Counted from the first letter of the stretch, positions 46,139-54,137 are shown. The stretch: 64,000 bases of DNA from Chromohalobacter beijerinckii (GCF_023061185.1 NZ_JAKGAK010000016.1:1-64000); one strand, 5' to 3'. Notes: a model not told the origin generated them from the sequence alone. Numbers and translations: made by a program.

Positions 46139-46151
46139 GTTATAACATAAC
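46139..46151. promoter_or_regulatory. Possible Zur-like site upstream of the second metal ABC operon
   Basis: GTTATAACATAAC contains the same GTTATAACAT core as the zinT site. It lies 26 bases before the 46-residue gene. Only one half-site is good, so the assignment is tentative. Confidence 0.45.
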
Positions 46152-46228
46152 AAAACGCTTGCCAAGCGCTTAGCTCAACTAATTGGCAGGGAGATCGTCG
46201 AGGCTGGAAAAGCATCCGATCAAGGACG

Positions 46229-46255
46229 CGAAAACGCAATAGGATAGCGTTTTCG
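46229..46255. repeat. Perfect inverted repeat with 9-bp arms
   Basis: CGAAAACGC (46229-46237) and GCGTTTTCG (46247-46255) flank a 9-base centre. It may be an operator or an untranslated-region hairpin. Confidence 0.5.
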
Positions 46256-46359
46256 GCAGGAGAGAGGGAAGTATGGAAAGGCTCTGTCACTGAGTACTGC
46301 GGAGCTACCATGTCAGGATGACCAATGGTCCAGCGTGCGGCACAAGGCTTGACTGAGGC

Positions 46360-46380
46360 ATAAAGAATTGTTTTCTTTAT
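46360..46380. promoter_or_regulatory. Inverted repeat upstream of betT
   Basis: ATAAAGAA-TTGTT-TTCTTTAT is a perfect dyad with 8-bp arms 120 bases before betT. It could be the site of a choline- or osmotic-stress regulator. Confidence 0.4.
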
Positions 46381-46499
46381 ACGCCTGTTCAATAAACGGC
46401 ACTTTTCCGTATTGCTTCTAAGCTAGTAAAAGCGGCGTGCCGAGTCGTGCGTCTGCTGCCGTGAACGCAAACCTTGCCTGAATCAGATCAGGAATTCCT

Positions 46500-48563
46500 A
46501 TGACGACACAATCTAATAATGAGGCGCCGTCACGCGATCGCCTCAATGGGCCGGTGTTCTACAGCTCGGTGGTTGGCATCGTCGCCTTCTCGCTGTGGGC
46601 GATGATCGCTACCGACCAGGCCAACTCGGTCATCAATGCCATCCTCGGCTGGATCTCCAATACCTTCGGCTGGTACTACTTCTTGACGGTGGTGATCTAC
46701 CTGGTCTTCGTGATTTATCTGGGGTTGTCACGCTATGGCAATATCCGCCTAGGGCCTGAACACTCACGACCCGACTTCAATATCTTCTCGTGGTCGGCGA
46801 TGCTGTTCTCCGCGGGGATCGGCATCGGCGTGATTTTCTTCGCGCTGGCCGAGCCGCTGACGCAGTTCTATAACGCGCCAAACGCGCCCGATGATCAAGT
46901 CGCCGCGGCACGCCACGCGATGGAGCTGACCTTCCTGCACTGGGGGCTTTCCGGCTGGGGTATCTACACCCTGGTAGGCATGTCACTAGCCTTCTTCAGC
47001 TACCGGCACAACCTGCCGCTGACCATCCGTAGCGCGCTCTATCCGATCTTCGGCGACCGGATCTACGGCATGATCGGCCACGTAGTCGATACCGCTGCCG
47101 TGATGGGGACGGTATTCGGCATTGCCGCTAGCCTTGGGATCGGGGTCATCCAGCTCAACTTCGGGCTGGACTATATGTTCGGCATCCCAAAAGGCACCTG
47201 GACCCAGGTGGTGCTGGTACTGGGCATCGTGCTGTTCGCGACCATCTCCGCGGTGACCGGGGTGGAGCGTGGCATCCGCCGCCTTTCCGAGTTCAACATC
47301 CTGCTCGCGGTATTGCTGCTGCTGTTCGTGCTGTTCGCCGGCAAGACGATCTTCCTGCTCAATGCGCTGGTGATGAACATCGGCGACTACCTGACCAACT
47401 TCGTCAGCCTGTCGTTCAATACCTATGCCTTCGACCGGCCGACCGGCTGGCTGAACGGCTGGACGCTGTTCTTCTGGGCTTGGTGGATTGCCTGGGGTCC
47501 GTTCGTCGGGCTGTTCCTGGCGCGTATCTCGCGTGGCCGTACCATCCGCACCTTCGTGCTCGGTACCATGACGCTGCCGATCATCTTCATGTTCCTGTGG
47601 ATGTCGTTGCTGGGTAACAGTGCCATCGACATGGCGATGAACGGCGCCAGCGAGTTCGGCGAGCAAGTGATGAACAATCCGCCTGCGGGGATCTACTTGT
47701 TCCTCGAATCGTATCCGCTGCCAATCCTGACTACTGCGGCGGTGAGTATTCTGGCGATCGTGTTCTTTATTACCTCCGGGGACTCCGGGGCGCTGGTACT
47801 CTCGAACTTCACCTCGAAGCTCAAGAACGTCAACAGCGACGCGCCGATTTGGATGCGCATTCTGTGGTCGGCGGTGATCGGTGTGCTGACCCTGTCGCTG
47901 ATACTCGCTGGGGGACTAACGACGCTGCAGAGTGCGGTGGTGATCACCGGCTTGCCGTTCTCGGTCGTGCTGTTCTTCATGATGGCAGGACTGCTCAAAG
48001 CACTGAAGCTCGAGGCCTTCAAGGAAGACAGCCGGCGTCTGAGCCTGGCCGGCCAACTTTCCGGGCGTACCGGTGGCGGTGGAGAACGCGATACCCGCAA
48101 CTGGCAGCAGCGTCTCCGGCGCGCCATGAGCTTTCCTGGCAAGAAGCAGGCGCGGCGCTTCATGGACGAAACCTGTAAGCCGGCCATGGAAGCCGTGCGC
48201 GATTCGTTGCAGGAGCAAGGCGTATTCGTCGAAATTAATGAAGGCGTGCAGAATGGCGACGACTACATGTCGCTCAACGTCGACTTCGAAGACGAGCAGA
48301 ACTTCACCTACCAGATCTGGAGTCAGGGTTTCTCGACGCCTGGGTTCGCGATGCATGCGCCGCATGCCGATTCGCGCTACTACCGGCTGGAGGTCTATCT
48401 GCTCGAGGGCAGCCAGGGTTACGACCTGATGGGCTACACCCGCGATCAGGTGATCGGCGACATCCTCGACCAGTACGAACTGCACATGCAGTTCCTGCAC
48501 CTCAACCGGATCGAGCCGGGCAACATCAACATGCCCGACAGCCCGGAACAGCCGCCTTCATAA
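46500..48563 (+). CDS. betT: BCCT-family choline/betaine transporter, BetT-like
   Basis: The 687-residue sodium- or proton-driven transporter has twelve helices, the glycine-rich motif SAGIGIGVIFFALAEPL and the BCCT signature WAWWIAWGPFVGLFLARISRGRT. A long C-terminal cytosolic domain (about residues 510-687) like that of E. coli BetT (677 residues) is present; in BetT this tail takes part in osmotic activation. It imports choline or betaine for osmoprotection. A strong terminator pair follows. No bet oxidation genes adjoin it. Confidence 0.9.
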   Translation: MTTQSNNEAPSRDRLNGPVFYSSVVGIVAFSLWAMIATDQANSVINAILGWISNTFGWYYFLTVVIYLVFVIYLGLSRYGNIRLGPEHSRPDFNIFSWSAMLFSAGIGIGVIFFALAEPLTQFYNAPNAPDDQVAAARHAMELTFLHWGLSGWGIYTLVGMSLAFFSYRHNLPLTIRSALYPIFGDRIYGMIGHVVDTAAVMGTVFGIAASLGIGVIQLNFGLDYMFGIPKGTWTQVVLVLGIVLFATISAVTGVERGIRRLSEFNILLAVLLLLFVLFAGKTIFLLNALVMNIGDYLTNFVSLSFNTYAFDRPTGWLNGWTLFFWAWWIAWGPFVGLFLARISRGRTIRTFVLGTMTLPIIFMFLWMSLLGNSAIDMAMNGASEFGEQVMNNPPAGIYLFLESYPLPILTTAAVSILAIVFFITSGDSGALVLSNFTSKLKNVNSDAPIWMRILWSAVIGVLTLSLILAGGLTTLQSAVVITGLPFSVVLFFMMAGLLKALKLEAFKEDSRRLSLAGQLSGRTGGGGERDTRNWQQRLRRAMSFPGKKQARRFMDETCKPAMEAVRDSLQEQGVFVEINEGVQNGDDYMSLNVDFEDEQNFTYQIWSQGFSTPGFAMHAPHADSRYYRLEVYLLEGSQGYDLMGYTRDQVIGDILDQYELHMQFLHLNRIEPGNINMPDSPEQPPS

Positions 48564-48575
48564 GGTGTGCTAGGT

Positions 48576-48648
48576 CGGCCGCCACCGTTAGGCGGCCGGT
48601 CTTCTTAAAAAGCCTGAGCCCCCGGTCGCGATGCGGCCGGGGGTTTTT
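48576..48648 (+). terminator. Tandem terminators after betT
   Basis: A first hairpin (CGGCCGCC at 48576-48583 with GGCGGCCG at 48591-48598) is followed by TCTTCTT. A second (CCCCCGG at 48619-48625 with CCGGGGG at 48637-48643) is followed by five T residues. Confidence 0.85.
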
Positions 48649-48722
48649 GCGTGGGAGGGGCGAGTAATACCAAAGGCTGCGGATCGTCTGGGCGTGCGGT
48701 TACCGAGTACGATCCTTTGTTT

Positions 48723-48752
48723 TTCGTATACCGAGTCTATACACTATACGAA
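48723..48752. promoter_or_regulatory. Probable HigA operator
   Basis: TTCGTATA (48723-48730) and TATACGAA (48745-48752) form a perfect dyad with 8-bp arms and a 14-base centre. The right arm runs into the higB start codon, the usual autoregulatory position for HigA. Confidence 0.65.
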
Positions 48753-49030
48753 TGATCAAGAGCTTCCGACACAAAGGTCTGCGCAAGTTCTTTGAAACCG
48801 GCTCCACTGCTGGCATTCAGGCAAAGCACGCAACCAAGCTGCAAATACAGCTAACTGCGCTGGATAGCGCGACAGGCCCTGATGACATGAATGCGCCGGG
48901 TTGGAGGCTGCACCCCTTGTCCCGAAGCCTGAAAGGGCACTGGGCTATCATCGTCAACGGGAACTGGCGCCTCACCTTCACTTTCGAGGGTGAGGACGCC
49001 ATTTTGGTTGATTATCAGGATTACCACTAG
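48752..49030 (+). CDS. higB: HigB-type toxin
   Basis: The 92-residue protein is a RelE-superfamily mRNA endonuclease of the HigB type: [20 protein letters not shown] at the start, [28 protein letters not shown] in the core and VDYQDYH at the end. HigB toxins cut mRNA on the ribosome. It is toxin-first, as usual for hig loci, with the antitoxin 11 bases downstream. Confidence 0.93.
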   Translation: MIKSFRHKGLRKFFETGSTAGIQAKHATKLQIQLTALDSATGPDDMNAPGWRLHPLSRSLKGHWAIIVNGNWRLTFTFEGEDAILVDYQDYH

Positions 49031-49041
49031 GAGGTCGTCGC

Positions 49042-49323
49042 ATGAAGCGTATGCATAATCCTGCGCACCCTGGCGCCGTCTTGCGCGAGTACATTGGCGA
49101 TCTCTCTATTACCGAGGCCGCCAAGCGACTGGGTGTAACGCGCGCTACGCTATCTCGGATTCTCAATGGCAGCGCCGGCATCTCGGCGGATATGGCGTTA
49201 CGCCTCGAGCAAGCCCTGGGTACCAGCGCAGAGATGTGGCTGGAGATGCAGCTCAAGTATGAACTGTGGCAAGCATCGCAGCTGCCTCGCGCCCAGGTGA
49301 CACCACTGCACGCGACGGGGTGA
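49042..49323 (+). CDS. higA: HigA-type antitoxin
   Basis: The 93-residue XRE-type helix-turn-helix protein begins with the HigA signature [20 protein letters not shown] and continues [30 protein letters not shown]. It binds HigB and represses the operon through the upstream dyad. An AGGAGG site precedes the ATG. Confidence 0.93.
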   Translation: MKRMHNPAHPGAVLREYIGDLSITEAAKRLGVTRATLSRILNGSAGISADMALRLEQALGTSAEMWLEMQLKYELWQASQLPRAQVTPLHATG

Positions 49324-49371
49324 TCGGGAGGTGAAGGACTGCTTGCTCACGCTTATAGGAAGTCTCCCGAA

Positions 49372-49563
49372 TCAATAAAGCCACTGGCGTAGGGCTTCGC
49401 GATTGCCGAGTTCGATTTGCTGGGCACGGGGATCGCCTTCCACGTGGCGATGATTGATGCCGTATTCGCGCAACACGTATTGGGCGAGCGCGCAGCGGCA
49501 GGTGATCGCCAGCATGTGCTCTTCCATGGCGTAGTCCTGCGCGATGGCAATGCCTCCAATGAG
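49372..49563 (-). pseudogene. Duplicated CRISPR-adjacent module, copy 1 (gene fragment of unknown family)
   Basis: On the minus strand a frame enters from the CRISPR repeat and reads AQDYAMEEHMLAIT, then ALAQYVLREYGINHRHVEGD and ends NREALRQWLY at a stop at 49372. The same sequence recurs at 50657-50862 with few changes. Copy 1 lacks 59 bases that copy 2 has, between two GCGCGATG words. I recognise no family; it is not a Cas protein known to me. It looks like the 3' end of a gene truncated into the array. Confidence 0.5.
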
Positions 49564-49653
49564 CCGTTCCCCGCAGGCGCAGGGATGAACCGTCTCGAAA
49601 CATGATCCGGTAGGGTTTGCGGATCCGTTCCCCGCAGGCGCGGGGGTGAACCG
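49564..49653 (+). CRISPR. Two-repeat CRISPR remnant
   Basis: Two 29-base repeats (49564-49592 and 49625-49653) flank one 32-base spacer. They begin CCGTTCCCCGCAGGCGC like the main array but end in TGAACCG instead of TAAACCG, with one further change each (AGGGATG and GGGGGTG). Spacing is exactly that of type I-E. There is no leader. Confidence 0.85.
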
Positions 49654-49692
49654 TAAGCGCAAAATAGTCGGTGGGATTCAGGGTAGGGTGCG

Positions 49693-50262
49693 TTAGGCGT
49701 CGTCTTCTGGTGGCTGGCTACCTTTGCGTTGCTTTTCCAGAATGCGAGGAGCAACGAATATCGCGACCATGCCCACGAGATCCAGCGTTCCGATGACGCC
49801 CGCAGCAACAGAACTGAAGGGTGCGATCACGGTGGCTGCCACGAGGCCGACGATGGCAACGGTCAACCCGTATCGTTGTCCACGTTCATCTTTCTTGATA
49901 GCACCCTCTAAACCCTTGCTACGCATGTCGTGCGTATGGTGCTGCTCGTCGACGGCCATATTTACGATGAGGCGACGTGTTTCCTCATCATAGGCATTCA
50001 GTTGCTCTGGAGGCGGGAGAGGGCCTTGATAGCTCACTTGCCGCATCATGGCGACAGATTGGTTTTGTGGCTCGGGTGTGGGGGCACTGACGATCAGGTC
50101 GCCTAACCGTACCTGCTCTTCCTCGGAAAGCTGTCCATGATGCAACTGCTCAATAAGGCCGACGAGCTCCTTTTGAGTTTCCTCGTCGACCTGTTGCCCG
50201 TCTTGAAGGGAGAGGTCGCGTTGAGAAGGCTGCTCACCGTTTGGTGGCGTGGTTGAAGGCAT
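49693..50262 (-). CDS. DUF2335 membrane protein
   Basis: The 189-residue protein has a polar N-terminal half (residues 1-125, with ERGQRYGL at the junction) and two C-terminal helices (LTVAIVGLVAATVIAPFS and GVIGTLDLVGMVAIFVAP), the DUF2335 layout. Function is not established; such two-helix proteins can act as membrane effectors, but that is inference. It is translated from a frame overlapping the end of the 65-residue gene by 29 bases and is flanked by the two duplicated CRISPR modules. Confidence 0.75.
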   Translation of the reverse strand: MPSTTPPNGEQPSQRDLSLQDGQQVDEETQKELVGLIEQLHHGQLSEEEQVRLGDLIVSAPTPEPQNQSVAMMRQVSYQGPLPPPEQLNAYDEETRRLIVNMAVDEQHHTHDMRSKGLEGAIKKDERGQRYGLTVAIVGLVAATVIAPFSSVAAGVIGTLDLVGMVAIFVAPRILEKQRKGSQPPEDDA

Positions 50263-50431
50263 ATTGGCTCAAGGCTGAACGGAGGTGACTGCCAACAGTT
50301 GTCCAATGTTGGGCAATACGTTCTTGATCACTGCCCTTGGGCATGTATTGGGCGTAGTTTTCGACTGGCCAAACATCCATCACGGAGCCTGCTGCACGCA
50401 GGGTACGGCTGCTCGTTACGCGACGTTTCAT
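50234..50431 (-). CDS. Small protein (65 residues) paired with the DUF2335 gene
   Basis: An AGGAG site precedes the ATG at 50431. The product begins MKRRVTSSRTLRAAGSVMDV and ends SHLRSALSQYAFNHATKR; it is basic and soluble, with a WPVENYAQYMPKG centre. Its end overlaps the DUF2335 start by 29 bases, so the genes are one operon. I recognise no family. In a defence cassette it could be an immunity or sensor partner, but nothing in the sequence proves that. Confidence 0.65.
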   Translation of the reverse strand: MKRRVTSSRTLRAAGSVMDVWPVENYAQYMPKGSDQERIAQHWTTVGSHLRSALSQYAFNHATKR

Positions 50432-50625
50432 GACCTTACTCCTGAATAATGTTTTCCAACGCTATACGTTCAGCACGTTATCTTGCCGACGTTGCAGCGC
50501 TAGGAAGATAGAATCCTATGTCAAAGATAGCGCAAAATAAACCGTACAGTGCGAGACCATTTTCGCGTGACTTGGCCATATGCGTGTTATCACTGTGCGA
50601 ATCTCAAAGCGCCAGGCTTCATCGT

Positions 50626-50654
50626 CCAAGCCCCGCAAACGCAGGTGTCGCTTG
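50626..50654 (+). repeat. Strongly degenerate CRISPR repeat
   Basis: The segment CCAAGCCCCGCAAACGCAGG matches the repeat at 16 of its first 23 positions, in the same orientation as the arrays, and ends just before module copy 2. It may be a fossil unit. Confidence 0.35.
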
Positions 50655-50656
50655 CC

Positions 50657-50862
50657 TCAATAAAGCCACTGGCGGAGGGCTTCGCGATTGCCGAGTTCGA
50701 TTTGCTGGGCACGCGGATCGCCTTCCACGTGGCGATGGTTGATGCCGTATTCGCGCAACACGTATTGGGCGAGCGCACGTCGGCAGGTGATCGCCAGCAT
50801 GTGTTCCTCCATGGCGTAATCCTGCGCGATGAGCTCGCGTTCCGCATCGCTGAGGCGTCGAT
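50657..50862 (-). pseudogene. Duplicated CRISPR-adjacent module, copy 2
   Basis: The minus-strand frame begins inside a partial CRISPR repeat (RFIPDRRLSDAERELIAQDY), continues MEEHMLAITCRRALAQYVL and REYGINHRHVEGDPRAQQIE, and stops at 50657 after RQWLY. It is the longer copy; it lacks an N-terminus of its own, since upstream coding is CRISPR repeat and spacer. Identity with copy 1 covers coding and flanking bases alike, so this is a DNA duplication, not conserved domains. Confidence 0.5.
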
Positions 50863-51168
50863 CGGGGATGAACCGTGAGGGCGCGCGATGGCAATGCCTC
50901 CAATGAGCCGTTCCCCGCAGACGCGGGGATAAACCGCGCAACATCCTGCTACGCACGTTCGAGCCGCACCGTTCCCCGCAGACGCGGGGATGAACCGATT
51001 TTCGGCACCGTCGACGTGCAGAAGAGCCGCCGTTCCCCGCAGACGCGGGATGAACCGCACGCGTAGCAGTAGACTCCCCGTCCGCGAGGCCGTTCCCCGC
51101 AGGCGCGGGGATGAACCATCGATCTCGATAGTGCTGGACGAAGCGGCCCGCTGTTCCCCGCATACGCG
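50863..51168 (+). CRISPR. Decayed CRISPR array upstream of cas3
   Basis: A repeat 3' end (50863-50875) is followed by repeats at 50908, 50969, 51030, 51090 and a broken terminal unit at 51151, with five spacers of 32 bases. Three repeats carry CAGACGCG instead of CAGGCGCG, all but one end in TGAACC, the third lacks one G (28 bases), and the fourth ends in A. The last keeps only its first 18 bases. No leader is present, so it is probably not acquiring spacers. Confidence 0.9.
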
Positions 51169-51273
51169 AAGCCCCATTCTGCTTTATGGTCCTTCAGGTA
51201 AAAGGGAGTGACGTGACCAGCGCTAATTCAATCAACGTGCTGCGTCGCCGATAGTCATTGAAAGGAGATGAGT

Positions 51274-53964
51274 ATGCCGCCAGAAAATGACTCGATTGCT
51301 TTTTATCACCGCTACGCGGGCAAGGCGATGCCGGGCCAGCCGGGAGACAGCTGCCACCTGTTGGCTTGGCACAGCCTTGATGTCGCGGCCGTCGGCTGGC
51401 ATTTATTGGCCCCCGGGCGCCCGCTGACGCAACAGCTGGCCGCGCAGCTGGGCATCGAGCCCGAAGCGCTACGGTGTTTGTTAGTGTTTCTATTGGGGCT
51501 TCACGATCTCGGCAAGTTTTCCCGGGCCTTTCAGGAGGTGCTGAAGCTCTCGCTGGACGGCATGGCCTCGCCGCAAGGAAAACCTTACTGCCAGCGCCAC
51601 GACCGCCTGGGCGTCCTGCTCTGGGACGCCTGCTGGAGCACCTGGCGCCGAGACGGCGTATTGCACTGGCCAGAGGACGCAGAGATTTCCGCCAGAAAGC
51701 TGCTGCCCCCCATGAATAGCCTGATGGCACCGTTCTTCGGCCATCACGGCCAACCTGTAGCGACCGGGCAACTGACGCTGGCGGACTTCTTCGTCGATGA
51801 TGGCGAACTCGACGATACCGCCGCCGCGCGGGACTTCGTGGCCGACTGGGCCGCGCTGATCGCGCCTCACTGGCCGCTCGATAGGCTGGTGGACAAGCAG
51901 TGGCTGGCGCGTTTCAAGACGCTGAGCTGGACGGTGGCCGGGTGGGCGACGCTCAGCGACTGGTTGGGCTCCCACCGCGACTATTTTCCCTACTGCCAAA
52001 GGGCCATGCCGCTGGCTGACTACTGGCTGCGGGCGCTCACCCAGGCTGAAGCGGTGCTCGATGTCACCGGCTTCGGCCGACCGCCCGAGCCGATAGCTTA
52101 CGCCGGGCTTACCCACTGGTTTGCGGGCACTGTCACTCCGACGCCGCTGCAGCAGAAGGCGGAAAACCTGCCGCTCCAGGCCGGGCCGCAGCTGTTCATC
52201 CTCGAAGACGTGACCGGCGCGGGCAAGACCGAAGCCGCCTGTATTCTGGCCCAGCGGCTGCTGGCCGACGGCCACGGAGAGGGGCTCTATTTAGCCCTGC
52301 CCACCATGGCGACCTCCAATGCCATGTACACCCGGCTGGGTGATTTGCACCACCGCTTTTACAGCAGCGCCTCACGGCCCTCGCTAGTGCTCGCCCATGG
52401 CGCCCGAGAACTCAACGAAGCGTTCGAGCGCGCCGTGATGGCCGCTCAGCCGGAAAACGACAACTACACTGCCTGGGAAGGAAGTGCCTCGACCCAGTGC
52501 AACCGCTGGCTGGCTGATTCGAACAAGAAAGCGCTGCTGGCCGATGTGGGCGTTGGCACCATCGACCAGGCTCTGATGGGCGCGCTGCCGTTTCGCCACC
52601 AGTCGCTGCGCCTGCTGGGGCTGGCACGCAAGGTGCTGATCATCGACGAAGTCCACGCCTTCGATCACTATATGCAGACCCTGCTGCACCAGTTGCTGGC
52701 CCATCACGCCCGCCAGGGCGGCAGCGCCATTCTGTTGACGGCAACGCTCCCCCACGCCATGCGCCAGGCGCTCACGGCAGCTTGGTGCCATGGCTTGGAG
52801 GCTGAGGCTAGCCCGCTCGTGACCCACGATTATCCCCTGCTGACCCACTGCGGTGAGGGTAATGTCAACGAGTACCCCGTCGAAACCCGCCTGGCGGTCG
52901 AGCGCAGCGTCGCCATCGCATGGCTTGAAAGCGAAAACGAGGCTATCGAGCGTGTGCTGGCAGCGGTGGCGGCTGGTGAGTGTATCGTCTGGGTGCGCAA
53001 TACCGTCGACGACGCCATCCGCGCCTATCAAGCGCTGGGCGAGCGCCACTCGGACCCCGAGCGCTGCCTGCTCTTCCACGCCCGTTTTGCCATGGTGGAT
53101 CGCCAGCGGATCGAATCCGAGGTCATCCGCCGCTTTGGCAAGGATTCCACGCCGTCACTCAGATGCGGTCAAGTGCTTGTCACTACTCAGGTTTTTCAGG
53201 AAAGCCTCGACTGCGATGCTGACCAAATGGTCAGTGATATCGCGCCCATCGACCTCTTGATTCAGCGCGCCGGGCGTCTGCAACGCCACCAGCGTGGTGA
53301 ACGCCCCGAACCCGTTCTGCAGGTGCTCGCGCCCGCGTGGAGTGATACCCCCGGTGCCGACTGGCTGAGCCAGGCGCACCGAGGCACCCAGGCGGTCTAC
53401 CAGGACACCTCGCTGGTCTGGCTGACCCAGCGCGTGCTGCGTGAGCAGGGGGCCATTACCATGCCGGGTGAGGCGCGAACTCTGATCGAAAGCGTCTACG
53501 CCTTTCCGGTGGACGACATTCCCGAGGCGCTGGATCAGGCACGCTTCGAACGCACGGGGATGGACAGGCTCGCGGTCTCGATGGCCACCCACAATGCACT
53601 AGATCTTGAGGCCGGATACCAGCTCGATAGCGATTTCGATCCGTGGCAGGAGGAGCGCGAGTTTGGCACTCGGCTCAGCGACGAACGCAGTGTCGAGGTT
53701 GTGCTGCTCAAACGCCAGGGCGAGTCGCTAGTGCTATGGGCTGAAGACCACCGGCACGCCGACCGCTTGAGCCGATGTCGCCTAAGGGAGAGCCAGGTCA
53801 AGAAACTCGCCGCGCTGCCAGGGCACTATGCGGAGCAGTGGGAAGCGATCCAGCAACGCCACCGGGGCTTGCGTTTCGTCCATCCCTGGCTGCCGGAGGA
53901 GGATGCCAAATGTGGCTATGACGAACAGTGGGGCGTGAGTTTTGGAAATGAAAATCCCCGCTGA
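51274..53964 (+). CDS. cas3: CRISPR-associated helicase/nuclease Cas3 (type I-E)
   Basis: The 896-residue effector nuclease has an N-terminal HD domain (GLHDLGKFSRAFQ around residues 75-88; GHHGQPV around 155) that cuts DNA, then a superfamily 2 helicase with Walker A VTGAGKTEAA (about 313), DEVH box IIDEVHAFDHYM (about 455) and ILLTATLPHAM, and a C-terminal domain. Cascade recruits it to degrade target DNA. The ATG at 51274 has AGGAG six bases upstream; the ATG at 51268 is too close to it. The last codons lie in a CRISPR-repeat-like inverted sequence. Confidence 0.95.
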   Translation: MPPENDSIAFYHRYAGKAMPGQPGDSCHLLAWHSLDVAAVGWHLLAPGRPLTQQLAAQLGIEPEALRCLLVFLLGLHDLGKFSRAFQEVLKLSLDGMASPQGKPYCQRHDRLGVLLWDACWSTWRRDGVLHWPEDAEISARKLLPPMNSLMAPFFGHHGQPVATGQLTLADFFVDDGELDDTAAARDFVADWAALIAPHWPLDRLVDKQWLARFKTLSWTVAGWATLSDWLGSHRDYFPYCQRAMPLADYWLRALTQAEAVLDVTGFGRPPEPIAYAGLTHWFAGTVTPTPLQQKAENLPLQAGPQLFILEDVTGAGKTEAACILAQRLLADGHGEGLYLALPTMATSNAMYTRLGDLHHRFYSSASRPSLVLAHGARELNEAFERAVMAAQPENDNYTAWEGSASTQCNRWLADSNKKALLADVGVGTIDQALMGALPFRHQSLRLLGLARKVLIIDEVHAFDHYMQTLLHQLLAHHARQGGSAILLTATLPHAMRQALTAAWCHGLEAEASPLVTHDYPLLTHCGEGNVNEYPVETRLAVERSVAIAWLESENEAIERVLAAVAAGECIVWVRNTVDDAIRAYQALGERHSDPERCLLFHARFAMVDRQRIESEVIRRFGKDSTPSLRCGQVLVTTQVFQESLDCDADQMVSDIAPIDLLIQRAGRLQRHQRGERPEPVLQVLAPAWSDTPGADWLSQAHRGTQAVYQDTSLVWLTQRVLREQGAITMPGEARTLIESVYAFPVDDIPEALDQARFERTGMDRLAVSMATHNALDLEAGYQLDSDFDPWQEEREFGTRLSDERSVEVVLLKRQGESLVLWAEDHRHADRLSRCRLRESQVKKLAALPGHYAEQWEAIQQRHRGLRFVHPWLPEEDAKCGYDEQWGVSFGNENPR

Positions 53965-54010
53965 CGCGGGGAACGGCTAGCACTGTGTACCTATGACGGT
54001 TCATCCCCTG
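53948..54010 (-). repeat. Inverted CRISPR-repeat relic at the cas3 3' end
   Basis: On the minus strand a repeat tail (AGGGGATGAACCG, ending at 53997) is followed by 20 bases and then a repeat start CCGTTCCCCGCGTCAGCGGG (53976 downwards). The palindrome differs from E. coli repeats by one base and from the main array by more. It overlaps the last codons and stop of cas3 and may double as its terminator hairpin. Confidence 0.6.
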
Positions 54011-54137
54011 TCTAAGAGGAACGCTTCATTATACAAACCAGATGACTAATGCGCATTTATTTTCATGTGTCCTTATGACTTGTTGATTCCGTTTTGGTGC
54101 TTTAAGCTGATCTCCATATTCAGTTGAAGGGGCAGCT

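Larger units (their letters stand above)
46114..46499. other. Divergent control region between the metal ABC operon and betT
   Basis: The 386 bases hold a Zur-like half-palindrome close to the metal operon and two further perfect inverted repeats, listed separately. I found no convincing gene; short frames here lack ribosome sites. Confidence 0.5.

Noticed and set aside
50535-50544. ATAAACCG as another CRISPR repeat end near the DUF2335 cassette
   Set aside because: Only eight bases match and it does not fall on the 61-base spacing of the neighbouring units.
50549-50878. 109-residue plus-strand frame through module copy 2
   Set aside because: No ribosome site; coding similarity between copies is explained by DNA duplication, and the frame breaks in copy 1.
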